From Ustulina deusta (lineage: Eukaryota; Ascomycota; Sordariomycetes; Xylariales; Xylariaceae): a DNA stretch of 64,000 nt. Location: NCBI GenBank assembly GCA_023159155.1, contig JAJNNX010000003.1, positions 682,001 through 746,000 of the forward strand, in the 5' to 3' direction. Of this stretch, positions 1 to 11,389 are shown one piece after another (position 1 is the stretch's first letter; every line of letters begins with the position of its first letter). Under the pieces are notes generated by a model, which did no database searches, was not told the DNA's origin, and saw only the letters and a program-made list of their open reading frames with translations. The position numbers and the translations under genes are program-made.

Positions 1-703
1 TATTCTATAAAGCAGCTATTATTTAGGCATGACAAAACACCATCCCAGAAATTTGCCTTCAGCTGTTGTTAGTTTTTCATATCCCCAGGTGGTGTGTACC
101 TACTGGTATACATAGGTACATACCTGCCTTGGTCCTTTGTTGTGATGTCGCCGTTGCTACCTCAGGTAATGCATACTGAGCTTGACGATGACCTCCTTCC
201 CGAGGTGCTAGGAAGGTGCTACACATGCAACTTGGTCTGTTCTTCATTCCCCCCTCTCCCCAAAAAAAATCTTTTTTTTTAAATCTGCTCCTCTCCTCTT
301 TTCCTTCCCTCCCTCTTTTATTTCCTTCTCCCACACACACTCCACTCCGCCTTCCGCTTCCCCAGACAGAATTGGCAATCCCAACCCCAGCTGCCAGCTC
401 TGTCTTGTTTCCTCCCTCTTCTTCTTCTCTACCAACCCCAATCCAGTTCTACACCCACTGTTCAGCATTGACACCAAGTGGTGCATTACCTATAGGTAGG
501 CACTTTCTTTCTACATGCCCAGGCACAGCCAGCAATCTAGCACCTTCCTACCACGGGACACTTCCATCTCTTTCTGTCATCCACCACCTCGATGATTCTG
601 TGGCGCTGAGTTTCTTTTGTTCTATCAGTCGCCTCGCTGCATCGGCATCCACGAAGATATCAAGCAAGCGAACAACATCTTAGGTTGCCCGTATACAGCA
701 AAC
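1..703. other. 5' flank and promoter region of the first gene
   Basis: I see no gene here. The stretch is strongly pyrimidine-rich on the plus strand at about 240-345 and 395-430, a feature common just upstream of transcription starts in filamentous fungi. That fits it being the promoter and leader of the gene starting at 704. Open frames in it are low-complexity and look like chance. Confidence 0.5.
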
Positions 704-3591
704 ATGGCTGGGAAAAGTCCCACCCGGCATGCCGATGCCCGGGTGTTGGCGGCTATGATGGTAAGCTCTGATCCTCACGACCAGTCAATCCTCTCCGCAT
801 AATTTTGGACTTCCTAACCGAGCGGCTTATTTTTTAGGACGATCTGGGAAATCACCGGTTGGAAGAGCTTGCTCAAGACCACGCTCGGATCTCTCGTCAC
901 AGACCAGCTCCTTTAGTAAATGCCCCGAGTCAGGTCGGACCAGCCCGACCTCGAAATGGCCGCGCACGTCGCAATAGTCTTTCCGAGATGTACCATTGTA
1001 GGTGTCGTGGGGATTTCCCACGGCGTAGTACATAATTGACGTGTTGAAATAGCTGCCATCAAGGACGGGCATTTTGACGACGACGACGCCGCTGGAGTTA
1101 GCGGCTTAGATCCCTTGGATGGTGGAAACGCGCATCGCATCAACCGTTCCGCCCGCCAGCCATTTGGGCAGCTGCGCAACGAGCCTCAAGCTTATGATGT
1201 GATGGGGGCCCCCAGGCAACCCAACTACGACCCTAGGTACGAAGATAAACCTAAATGGGGTAAAGGTATGGCTAACATGTAAACAGCGAACCGACTTATC
1301 ATCGGAAAGGCAAACTCCGACGCCTAGATCCGAACGCGAATTATTACCCAAATGGGCCTCGTGTGTCTTCCTTGGGGGGCATTGGTCCCGACGGCAGCGG
1401 AGTGAAAAGATGGGACGCAGGAACGCCGGCGAACAGAACCAAGGATGCTGATAATCTGCTGAATCGCCCCGCAGGTCGAGGACGCCCTGTCTCTAGCCGA
1501 AAAGAATCTCCTTTGGCACAGCCTGTTCAGGTCCCTGGTCACGGTCGTGGAGGTGGTGGGCCCCTGCCCAACCTTTTCCAGGTGACTGAGAATGGTCTTC
1601 AAACTCCAACTCAACAGCCACAAGAGATTGCTAGCTGTAGCCATGGCAAACTGACCCAGCCCCTGCAATCTCCGATGAATGGAACATTGCCAGGTATCGC
1701 AACCACGAGTGAGCCACGAGTACCCCGTTCGGTGTCGCTTCCACAAGCGATCTCGACGGGTTCAGTCTCTAAGACGGCGCCAAACATTGGCCATGAGGCT
1801 TCAGAATCAGGATTTCCATCAAGCCGCGACACTTCATGGGTGCCACCGCACCTCCGCAAAGCAAGCGGGATTCAGTCCGCCGCACAGAGTCCTACCGTTC
1901 CTCGGCAAGCTTCACCTCCATTGAGTCAAGGAAAATCCGAAACCACTGCTCTCGACCAAAGCGTGAATGTTCACAAGATTACTAGCCTGGATGCACGGGA
2001 AATTTTCTTCCAGAATACCGTTTACGTGGTAGAGTATGGTGGGGGAAATAAGTCAGCCAGCGGCCGAATAGTTATTTACGAACTTCTTGATGCACCTGTT
2101 TGCGTGTGGGAGCTGACAATTGAAGAAAAGGAGAAGGTGATCAGGGGCGATATCCGTGAATTATTAGAGGTACTCCCTAACGGAAGTATGGCGTACCTTC
2201 GCCGTCATCGTGAAGGCGGTCCGGTACGGTCCAATCCTCTTCGATTCTCGGGCATTGACGAAGCTCAAATCTTCATCAACGAAGCAAATATTCGTAGAGA
2301 TCAATATTCCCGTTCTTCTGAGGCAATCTATACCGAGACCACTGCAGAGCTTTCGCCAGCTCAGTACGCGACGGCACACTTGACAACAGTGGAACTAGCT
2401 GAAAAAGCGACACATGGAGCAGCCGTCGACTCCACTGCAACATCTGGACGAAAGCTCGACACGTCCGGTCTCATGTCGCCCCAGCCTAGGCAACTGACAC
2501 CTATGAGATCGAATCCAGAGGAACCTAAATTGGTGAAACTGACAACTGAGTTTCGTCAGCACAATGTCGAACCTAGGTCACACACTCCACCTATTCCGTT
2601 CCTTACTGCTAAGGGGGAATCAACCCCGCTCAAGGTGACAAGTGGCGATTATGAGCGGACGGGATCAGGCTGGAGTGACAAAGATTTGATCAGTTTTAGC
2701 CCAGAACCGGCCGACGGACCTTCGCAAAGCGACGAAGTAGCCAGGCTCGAATATGAACAACCTATATTTGCGGAAAGTTGCACACTTGCGGACGCGGGAA
2801 ACCTGAGCGGACTGCCATCTGAGAAGCAAGTAGATCCCGAAGAACAGGTTTATAGCTCCACGACAGGTGGTGAACACGAAACGGGACAGGAAACTAAGCG
2901 ACTACATACCGCAGAGGAAACCACGAAAGCTCTCCGAAACATTGAGGTTATTGACACCGTCGACAAACCATCCCTCGAGTGTCGAAAGTTTCTCTGGGGA
3001 ATCACTGAAGACTACACAGGATTGATTCAGAAGTCTACATTGCTAAGTATAGCACTCGACACTCCGTATTCCAAGGCGGCGTTCGTGACTACCTTGATAC
3101 ACCTAGTAGAAATGGATGAGTTTCTAAAACTGTCCCGTGATGATCAGAAGAGCAGTCTCGCGTTCGCACATGCTATTGTACGTCACGGGGATTCGCCTAT
3201 CATCCGCTCACAGGAGGAAATTCTCGCACTGCGTTCAGGTGAGGAAGCTTGCCCCGAAGCAATCAAGGAGTTGAATGCCTTGATTAAGGGGAAGGGGCGG
3301 GGGTGGGGACCACCAGTATCTCGACACATCTACAGGCCCGAGGTCACGATTGAAGGGGTGAGTGCCAATAATCTGTTTTTGTATGGCTCTGGTAAAAGCG
3401 AATTACTGATCTAGTAGGCCCCTCAGGGTACAACTACCACCATTCCTCGGTCACAGGGGCTCATGGATTCTGGTTGGGATGAGTTGGAGGCAAAAAACCC
3501 GGGATCTGCAAACGGTCACCGACGGTCGTCAACTGTTGACACAGTGAACGTACTAGCTGATCAGTTAGAGTCATTGAATATGAACTGGTAA
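704..3591 (+). CDS. Orphan 881-residue protein, five exons
   Basis: I read five exons: 704-760, 838-997, 1053-1236, 1287-3357 and 3418-3591. All introns are GT-AG, the phases agree, and the total is 882 codons. The ATG at 704 was chosen because exon 1 (MAGKSPTRHADARVLAAMM) splices cleanly to DDLGNHRLEEL. The last exon ends in VLADQLESLNMNW. The N-terminal half is basic and rich in Ser, Pro and Gly, so probably disordered. A folded-looking segment follows (ITSLDAREIFFQNTVYVVEY, then YELLDAPVCVWELTIEEKEK). A second acidic disordered stretch comes next, then a helical segment near the C-terminus (ALDTPYSKAAFVTTLIHLVE). I see no signal peptide or membrane segment. I do not recognise the family; a conserved, possibly nuclear or cytoplasmic, Pezizomycotina protein is a guess. 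The exon structure is better supported than any function. Confidence 0.7.
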
Positions 3592-4761
3592 AATAGTTCA
3601 TGTTCTAAATCTCGACGTTCAGTCTCGCATTCATCGATGTCGGTAAGGTTGCCTGAACCTAATGAGAGGGAAAAAAAAAAGGTAGCTGGCCGTCGTGTGT
3701 TGCTGTGGCACTCATGCATCACCATGGCATACATGGATGGCTGGAAGGATTTGTAACTTTGCTTCGAGAGATGATGTAGGATAAATCGCACGGGTTGAAA
3801 TGTTGAGGGTTTGGGGTGGCTAGGTACATGTAGTTGCGCACCTCTAGAGGTACCTATCTACTATAGTCCCCCGCCCTCAAAAAAAAAAAAAAAAAAAGGA
3901 GGAAAAAAAACACCGGAAACCCCGTATTTGTATGTGCTTGCTCAAAGTGATTGATATCGAGCCTTTATACTTTGTATCTAACAACAAGGAGTAAGCAACG
4001 CTTTAAGGGATATATTTGGCTGCGGTTGATTCAGTTGTGCATTATCTGCTGTACGCACTTTGCTCAAAATATGGATATGTCCAAGGCAAAAAGCACTCCA
4101 CTAATTTGATTCAGCTTGGCCAACCATAGCTTGCCAACAATTTAAGCAGATACTAGGTACCTTGCACTTGGAGGGGTTGCAGGAAGTGACCTCAGTACGT
4201 AGCGGTGATCTGCTGAGACATAACTAGCCCACCCACTAGCCGGCCCTTTGTCAGCTGCTGGTGTTGCGGTTACCTAGGCAGGTATTTCTGCTACTGCAGA
4301 ACAGGGGAGGGGGGGTACTGGTACTTAACCGATTGCGTTAGTTTAGGCGTGCGCATAGGTAGCATTCTGTATCCCAGACTCGCCCCACTCACATTGGGAC
4401 AACAAACCCCATGCTACCATCCACTTCTTTCCCTCTCATCAAATCATCATACCGACCTGCTCATCCCTCGCACCGCTGCTCCCAAGCCCAGTGTTGTCTC
4501 TGCTGCCAGTGCTGCCACTTGTGGATGCATGTTTAGCTTCTGTCCAGCCAAGGGAACCACCGGACGCTTCTTTTCTTCTCCAACCCCAAGGCCGATCCTC
4601 AGACCAACCCCCGTCCCCGTCTCGCACAATTCGGCCGTATTTTCGATCCAACCCATCTCTTCCTCCCTTCCATCCACCTGTGGTCTGGCGAGGCAGAAGA
4701 AGACCGTCTGACTGTCACCTCCACTTTCCGCACATATCTGCATCGAGAAAATAGCAGCATC
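3592..4761. other. Intergenic region between the orphan gene and sts1
   Basis: No gene seen. It contains a long A-run at about 3879-3898 followed by an A-rich tract, a G-run near 4305-4315, and a CT-rich stretch from about 4400 to 4700 that is probably the promoter and leader of sts1. Open frames here are composition artefacts. Confidence 0.5.
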
Positions 4762-5800
4762 ATGAATGTTCTACTGTCGCCAAAGCCGTCCTTTTTTCAC
4801 CACCCCCACGATACCAGCCGACGATCCCCTACCCGCTCCAGTACGTCCCTCGCCATCGTGTCCCTTTTGCCCGGTCTCCCTGCATCCATTTCGTACTTTC
4901 GCCTCCGTGCTTGTCCTCTTGCTGGCTGAAGAAGTGCTTGTTGACCACCTCCCAATAGTGTCCCCCTTCCACAATGCCGTGCCTGGTCATCGAAAACGCA
5001 AAGCCGACGATGAAGCCGATGAAATGTCTGTCTCGCCATCAAGCTCTCCCGCTGTGCAGTTCCGTCAACTTTCCCGCCCAGCGAAAAAGGTCCGGTCCAG
5101 CGATCCCACCGGACGACCTCTGTCTCTTCCTCGTCTTCTAGAAACTCTCGATGTCATACAGCTCCGAACCGTCCTCCAGACAATCTGCGAACGACAGCCC
5201 GAGATAGCCGAAGAGGTGGTCAAGGGTGCACCACGACCGTCCGTCGAATCCGCATTGCAGGTCTTGAACGAATACCAGACTAAATTACAAGCGGCGTTCC
5301 CCTATGGTGGTTCTAGTTCTGACTATACCTATTTCCGAGTCAGACAACCTCTTCTCTCGCTCGTCGATGCCCTTGCCGATTTTACACCCCAGTACCTACC
5401 ACCGAATGAACCTCAGGCTACCGTGTCTCTGCAGTTCCTAGACGGGGCAACGAAGCTGGTTCATAATCTTCCAGAATGGGAGAGTCAGAGTTATCGCCAC
5501 CACAAGGAGAACGCATACGATGAAATCTCAAAGGCTTGGGCACTCGTCATCACTGAAGCTTCGAAGAAGGGAGCTGGGTTTGCACTGCACTCGGATGGAT
5601 GGGACCAAACCTTGGCGAAGCACAACCAACAATCTAGCGGTCGATTGCATACAGCCATGTCAGCCATGGCTTCGAATATCGGTTGGGTTGATGGGAATTC
5701 CAATAGTGGAACCTCGGGTGCCCCGTCAAATACGGCATCCATCCTTGATCAACTCGTGGCTGGGAACTACGTTTCCCCCGTACGGGTTGGACCTTGGTAG
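4762..5800 (+). CDS. sts1: Nuclear proteasome tethering factor STS1/Cut8
   Basis: STS1 (S. pombe Cut8) holds the 26S proteasome at the nuclear envelope so that nuclear substrates are degraded. Two exons, 4762-4840 and 4959-5800, give 306 residues. The donor is GTACGT and the acceptor AATAG. The intron choice joins an N-terminus of the family type (MNVLLSPKPSFF, then SPTRSMSP) to the basic stretch GHRKRKADDE, which is the expected nuclear localisation signal. Family blocks follow: GRPLSLPRLLETLD, RTVLQTICERQPEIAEEV, the proteasome-binding-type segment APRPSVESALQVLNEYQ, then RVRQPLLSLVDALADFTPQY, FLDGATKLVHNLPEW and AYDEISKAWALVI. Near the end is GWDQTLAKHNQ, typical of filamentous fungi. The length is close to relatives, which tend to end shortly after a GW motif; here the tail runs about 38 residues past GWVDG. 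The call rests on recognition of the whole block order. Confidence 0.93.
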
Positions 5801-7151
5801 AATCATCCCGGGTCAAAAGGGGAATGATGACATAGAACTAGTGACCCACGCAAGGGCGAACAAGAAATGTATGACCTTATTGCATGGGGGAGCGTACGGC
5901 ATTGCCGGTTCATGCATTAGCATAGGGGAGGTTGCATCCGCACATCTTGCTCTTTCATGACGATGATTTACGGCGGCTTATCTTTTATGAGGCATAGATT
6001 CAGGTGCGGCGTCATGGTTTACACATCTGGGCGTTTATAGTTTCATGCTGGGGCGTTGGGCATTTCTTTCCGCCTTGATATCCCCGTTACCGCGCGAATT
6101 CGCATCCATCAGCACCGTTGGCGATTGGATCCAGAACCAAGTAAAAATCAGGTTGTCTTCATGTATGGACCTAGCTAGGCTAAGGTCTAAGTCGAGGCTC
6201 ACCGATTTTGTACATAGGGGGGACTCACGGCTGGTATGGGTGAGAGTAGCCCTTAGGGGGTAAGCGGAAATTTCGTAGAGAGATTTCTCGCAAACTGTTG
6301 ATAATATACCTTTCATGACAACGTGCTCAGGAGCTCGTTACTCCATCTCCACGGTTTCAATGATGTAACTCGACTTCAGGCAAGGCATGGAGTGCGTTGG
6401 TTGGGTAGTGAAAATATTTCGCTCGATAACGTTTCATGAAAGATTCCCATTATTTTTTTGCGTGTCAAAATGTCCAGTAGGAAATGCGTGGAGTAGTCCT
6501 AACGTTTAGGACGCTGTGCTCCGGCGTTGATCTGCCCAGGTAACAGAATGCTGCCGTGCATGGTCTACTCAAGTTAATTTCCCGGGACAGAGGATGAGGG
6601 ACGGACTGTTTTGCATTGAAATCTATGATATTTTTGAATACCATTGGTATGTCTGTCTTCTCTAATATGTTGTTCTTGATATTCTACACTGTCCTTTCTT
6701 TGTTGACAGGGCTCTCTACGTGAGAATGTGGACGAGGAAAGAGAGTAGAGGAGTGCTCATGGTCTGAGTAGTAAATTTAATGCCATATATTCGATGGAAG
6801 ATAGGTTACATTTCACATCTGCACTGCTATGTTACTGGGTTGCGGCCTGGGAAAGAAGGCAGTAAGGGTCGGCGTAATGATGAGATGGAAGGTGCTGACA
6901 TGTGGTAGAGATGGTCTCGTGACTTGGTGTCTGGCTGTGCGCATTATGTAATTAAAGTGGAGACACTCACTGTGTACAGGACGCATGTGGGCATCCCAAC
7001 ACGCGTCTGGTGCCTCATGAACGATGCTAGTGCAACACCACTTCCGATGTAGACTTGGCCGACACACGCCAATCAGCACTGCGTATTTATTTGCTCGGTT
7101 CGACAATCCCAATGCTCCCAACCCGTGGACTTGAAGTTTGAATCTCTCGCG
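5801..7151. other. Intergenic region between sts1 and rad52
   Basis: No gene seen in about 1.35 kb. The first part is the sts1 3' region. The last 200 bases are the rad52 promoter and leader, with one MluI-box hexamer at 7001-7006. Short open frames on both strands lack any recognisable family. Confidence 0.5.
7001..7006. promoter_or_regulatory. MluI cell-cycle box (MCB) upstream of rad52
   Basis: The palindrome ACGCGT lies about 145 bp upstream of the rad52 ATG. A second copy sits inside intron 1 at 7189-7194. In yeasts, MCB sites bind MBF and drive G1/S expression of DNA-replication and repair genes. That role here is inference from position and target type; a hexamer also occurs by chance. 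Confidence 0.35.
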
Positions 7152-8856
7152 ATGCCTGCGTATGCCCTCGCCCACCCGTCTTCGATGGACGCGTCACGAA
7201 CCAACTAACCATGTGAATCAACAGTCCTGGCGACCAACACAGCAGCATCGCCAACCCTTTCGAAGAAGCCAAGCCGCACATATCCGAATTCACTGCTGCC
7301 CAGATCGCCACCCTCCAGGTCCGGCTGGAGAAGCAGCTGGGACCGGAGTATCTGTCGGCTCGCAGCGGCCCCTCGGGCCAGAAGGTCCACTACATCGCCG
7401 CCGAGAAATGTATCGCCCTCGCGAATGAAGTCTTTGGTTTCAACGGCTGGTCGTCCAGCATCCAGAACATACAAGTTGACTTCGTCGACGAGAACCCCCA
7501 GACACTAAAGATTTCCCTCGGCCTGTCTGTCATCGTGCGGGTCACGCTGCGGGATGGCACATACCACGAAGACATTGGCTACGGCCACATGGAGAACTGC
7601 AAGGGCAAGGCCGCTGCCTTCGAGAAGGCCAAGAAGGAGGGAACTACGGACGCACTGAAGCGAGCACTGCGGAACTTTGGCAATGTGTTGGGTAACTGCA
7701 TCTACGACAAGGACTACCTGTCGAAGGTGACCAAGATCAAGGTCGGGCCAACCAAGTTTGATGAAGAGAACCTCTATCGACGTTCCGAGTTCCTCAAGAA
7801 AGAGCAGGGTCTCGTCAAAGTGGAGCCGAAAGCCGTCGCAGACAGGGACAGCGATCGGCCTAATGCGAGTGGTGTGTTTAACTCCGATGACATTGACTGG
7901 ACGGATACTGATTTGCTGGAAATTTAGTATTATCAGATGCCCTAGCCCTGGAAGAAGATTTCGGCGATTTTGATATGGCTGATTTCGGTGTGACCGAAGA
8001 GGGTCACCCAGACGAGGTGGTATTGCCTGGGTCGCATGATCACGTTGCTCAATCGAGCGACAAGTCGCAGACTGCAATCGCTGTTAATGCCAATGATCGC
8101 AATAGAACCTCTATGAATGGACATCATCCAAGGCCAATGCAACCACCCTCTAGACCGGTTGCCCAACCACCTAAACCGCCCCAGACCCCTAATCAACAAG
8201 CTCACCGGCCAGCTGGTCAATTCCAGGGTCGACCTAATCCACAACAGCAGCCACCTAGGCAAACCACTCATACAAATATCACAGCCCAGCATGCAGCAGC
8301 GAGCAAGAGAATAATGACACCTCCCCCTAACGCCGTCTCACGGCCACCGAGCGGTATGAACGCGCCGAACGGTGCACCTAATGAATCTGCAACCTTCTTC
8401 TCGGCGCGATCAGTGAAGGACGTGCCGGAGACTGCAGATCCGGGGACGGTAGTTATTTTGGAGCGGGGAGCCAAGGTTTTTGATCCCCACGCCGAGAGCC
8501 CCTCGATTCGAAAGACACCCGGCATCGATCACAAATCTTCAAAGCCTTTGTCCAGGGGCGGAGTTCATGTTCCACCAGTGAAGAGAGATGTCGACCAGCA
8601 ACGTCCAGCTCCCAATGGCCCACCAAATGTTGTCAATCCATCGCTCAGTCAGGTGAGACAGATAGGTGCACCTGGAGGAACGGGGAGTCCACTGGGTAAT
8701 AGAGGACAGTATCGCCCACCCACGATGAAGAGACCTGCGCCTGGTGGACCTGATGGTGGCGGGAATAGGACACCGCTTACCGAAGTTTCGACAAACGGAC
8801 CTCCTGCGGCTGCTGGGGCTGCGGTAACAGATGTGAAGAGGCAGAAGATGGCGTGA
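7152..8856 (+). CDS. rad52: DNA repair and recombination protein RAD52
   Basis: RAD52 anneals single strands and loads RAD51 onto RPA-coated DNA in homologous recombination. Exon 1 is only eight bases (7152-7159, donor GTATGC). Intron 1 ends at 7224 after the branch-like CTAAC. Exon 2 is 7225-7871 and exon 3 runs to 8856. The conserved N-terminal annealing domain is all in exon 2: NPFEEAKPHISEFTAAQIATLQ, LGPEYLSARSGPSGQKVHYI, ANEVFGFNGWSSSIQ, DIGYGHMENCKGKAAAFEKA, KKEGTTDALKRALRNFGNVL and GNCIYDKDYLSKV. The C-terminal half (from about residue 225) is Pro, Gln and Asn rich, as usual for the RAD51/RPA-binding tail, and ends in KRQKMA. Intron 2 is inferred because exon 2 otherwise stops at 7927. 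Donor GTGTGT at 7872 with the acceptor at either 7927 or 7936 keeps frame, giving 527 or 524 residues. Confidence 0.92.
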
Positions 8857-9779
8857 TGACTGATCGTTATATACCATATAGGTCATCACAGTATATCCTT
8901 TTTTTATTCTTTTTTTAGCGATGACCGGTGGGAATTACCAGTGCTTAGAATGCATGGCTTATGACCCCAAAGCTCACCTATTGAGATGTATTTGGCTTAG
9001 GCTTGTCTATAGCAGGAGCACAGTTTGGCGTCAGGAGTAACCATGTTTGCTGGTACCAAAGGCTTCGTATGGTGGGTTTGATCTGGCGTTCTCCCCGGTG
9101 TTAAAATTGGTGGTATGCGGTGTGAGTTAGGCAAGATATCTTGATATATCTAGCCTTTGTCTTCTAGGCTCATCACTTAGCTTAAGAGACCGAGCGAACA
9201 AAGAGGCAATCGTGGGACATAATGGATGTATATTTCGATGACCAGTTTCAAATGTTGCTCTACATTTCTAGAGAGTGATAGAGATTGGCAATGAAATGGG
9301 ACAATGCAGTGTGCGCTAGGTACTACGAATCGTGTTCCATTTGTGGTCGCTGTGATGTAGTAATCATCCTGGCAAGAAGACCAGTGGCACACGAAGGTTT
9401 CATTCAAGTCCGAGAGATCAACAGGTACACCCACGTCGAGATTTCAGCCAAGCCCTCCGAAATAGATCTACTAGAAAATAGTGGAAGCAAACGGAAGGAC
9501 ACGACGCAAGAAAGATATAGGTTTCACCAGAATGAGATTCAAGTACTCAGATAGACAATTCTCGACTACCCGCCCAGAGATGACGTCAAAATAAATAAAA
9601 AGGAGAGTTGACCATTTCCCTGCATTTCACATGGTAGGGTAGACTTGACTAGCCACCGCACATCTCGAGACTGACTTGGCTCTCTAGTCGCAGGAAGAAC
9701 AGGGACGAAAAAAGCTCACATACACTCCCCATCTCACACGATTATTGACCTGATTCCAAGCAACTAACTATTCGGCATC
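8857..9779. other. Intergenic region after rad52
   Basis: No gene seen. It is the space between the convergent rad52 (+) and the secreted-protein gene (-). It has ordinary base composition and only short open frames without recognisable domains. Confidence 0.5.
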
Positions 9780-10448
9780 TCATCCGGTGCGCCCGTCAGA
9801 AGCGACGCAGGAAAACTGGAACGGCGGCGGTCTTCGCCCAGGCATGGCGGGCCGGTGGTGCGCAGGAGTCGAGTTCGGGGCCGGGGCCGGGTAAGGGATG
9901 GTGACAACGCCAGCGGCCTTGGCCCGCTTCGAATCCCCGCCATCGCCGCCGACACGACGGAGGAAGGCATCGATGTCGATCCAGGCCGCCACGTCGTCCT
10001 CGAACGCGAGACCGGGCACCCCGCCGTCCTCGTCCTCGGACCACAGCAGGAACTCGTGGTGCGCGGGCGGCGGCTTGCGCGCGGCCCCGTACGACACCCG
10101 GCAGCTCGACCCGGCGGCGCACGGGCTCAGCCACACGGGCCGCAGCTCCCGCAGGCGCGCGGCCGCGTGCGCGCGCTTGCAGTAGACGCGCGCCGAGACG
10201 CGGTGCGAGGGCGGGCCCAGCTCCATGCATTGCGGGCCGAGCTTGCGGCAGTGCAGCGACTCCTCGACGGAGCCGTTGCCGCCGGGCCAGGAGACGGCGA
10301 GAGCGTAGGTCGGCGCGTGCAGCTCCGTCGCCGCCATGATGAGTGATGGGAGGCGCTGCGGATGGTGCGCTCGCGTCCGCCGGGGCGAGGTGGTGCCGGT
10401 CGCGAGGGACGCCGCGAGGACGCCGAGGATGAGGGCTGGGTAATGCAT
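9780..10448 (-). CDS. Small secreted protein, six cysteines
   Basis: A single-exon frame of 222 residues, very GC-rich. I start it at the ATG at 10448 because the residues after it form a clear signal peptide (MHYPALILGVLAASLA, cleavage probably near TGTTS). The 52 in-frame residues upstream are low-complexity Pro/Ser/Lys. The mature part holds six cysteines (HCRKLGPQC, VYCKRA, LSPCAAGSSCR, FSCVAS), compatible with three disulfides. It also has an acidic segment (WSEDEDGG, EDDVAAWIDIDAFLRR) and a Pro-rich tail. No family is recognised. The gene is head to head with another small secreted protein at 11390. Overlapping frames on both strands are long only because of the GC bias. An extracellular or effector-like role is inference from secretion and cysteines alone. 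Confidence 0.6.
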   Translation of the reverse strand: MHYPALILGVLAASLATGTTSPRRTRAHHPQRLPSLIMAATELHAPTYALAVSWPGGNGSVEESLHCRKLGPQCMELGPPSHRVSARVYCKRAHAAARLRELRPVWLSPCAAGSSCRVSYGAARKPPPAHHEFLLWSEDEDGGVPGLAFEDDVAAWIDIDAFLRRVGGDGGDSKRAKAAGVVTIPYPAPAPNSTPAHHRPAMPGRRPPPFQFSCVASDGRTG

Positions 10449-11389
10449 TGTGGCTTTTTTTGGATGGATGGGTTTGTGTGGTGTAGATGAGAGGGAGATC
10501 CACGGGGGAAAAGGGGGAAGGGGGAAAAGAGGGTTGGGAGATTTGATGGGAGGTTTTTGTTGGTGGATGGATTTTTGGGAATGCTCTCGAGGGGGTCGGT
10601 TCATCGGGCGGGCGGATCACGCACGCTATCTTTGTGTGTGTAATGTCTTGCGCGGCTCTAGGTTGAGATCGTCCCGTTCGGCGTATCGGCGTCTGTCAGC
10701 ACCCTGTTCTGTTTGCCGGCTGGCATGAGATCTTGATGGTGTTGGTGTAGGGGCAATGTACTGATACAAACCGGGAGGGAAACAGACGGTATCTGTTGTG
10801 AATAGGTACATAGCCGAACTGCATGTACTCGAGGGGATTATGGACTTTTATAATACTAAATATTCTCCTATGCCGTGATTCCCTGTCGTTGTCTGCTAGA
10901 GTGTGATCTTCTTCATGTTAGGCTGACTGAGAATAATAAAGTTATTTTCCTAGAAAGTCGGTTCATTGCGAAGAGAGTCTCCTGTACTTCTTATCCATGC
11001 TAACTACTGTGAGCTTCGATCTACCTCGGGCTACAAGGCGGCAAACGTGAGCGGCATAGTTTCAATCAAACCTACTAACGTGATGATCATCATCACAAGA
11101 TCACTTCCGTACCTCCAGGTTACTAAAGCCTGTCGAACCTGGGTCGGGAGTCAACTGGGGAAACTCCAAGATCGAGTCTCGAATTTTTTTTAAAAAGGAG
11201 CCACTCCCCCCAACTGAGGGAGACGATCTACCACCTAGACACCACCCAAGCATATCTCCCGAGAGTTTCTGTTGTAATACAATCAAGGCCGGACCCAAGA
11301 GCATGGCAAACAAATAAATATTAAAAAAATAAAATAAAATACTCAACTAATCATAATTCCCCTCACAACAATTTCCTCGGCACGCCAGC
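10449..11389. other. Divergent promoter region between two secreted-protein genes
   Basis: About 0.94 kb separates the start codons of two divergent genes. Next to the minus gene is a G-rich, low-complexity leader (10490-10560). The centre has a tRNA-like repeat (see 11125-11250). The last 60 bases before the plus gene are A-rich. No coding sequence is supported. Confidence 0.5.
11125..11250 (-). repeat. Possible tRNA-derived SINE-like sequence
   Basis: On the minus strand the sequence has an A-box-like TCTAGGTGGTAGATCG, a short hairpin (CTCCC paired with GGGGAG around CAGTTGG), a T-run and A-run, then two B-box-like matches, TTCGAGACTC and GGTTCGACAGG. It does not fold into a clean tRNA cloverleaf, so a functional tRNA is unlikely. 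A Pol III-type SINE relic is a tentative reading; no second copy is visible in this window. Confidence 0.25.

Noticed and set aside
9796..10620. Alternative long open frames on both strands over the secreted-protein gene
   Set aside because: They are Ala/Arg-rich shadows of a GC-rich gene. Only one frame has a signal peptide and a plausible residue mix.
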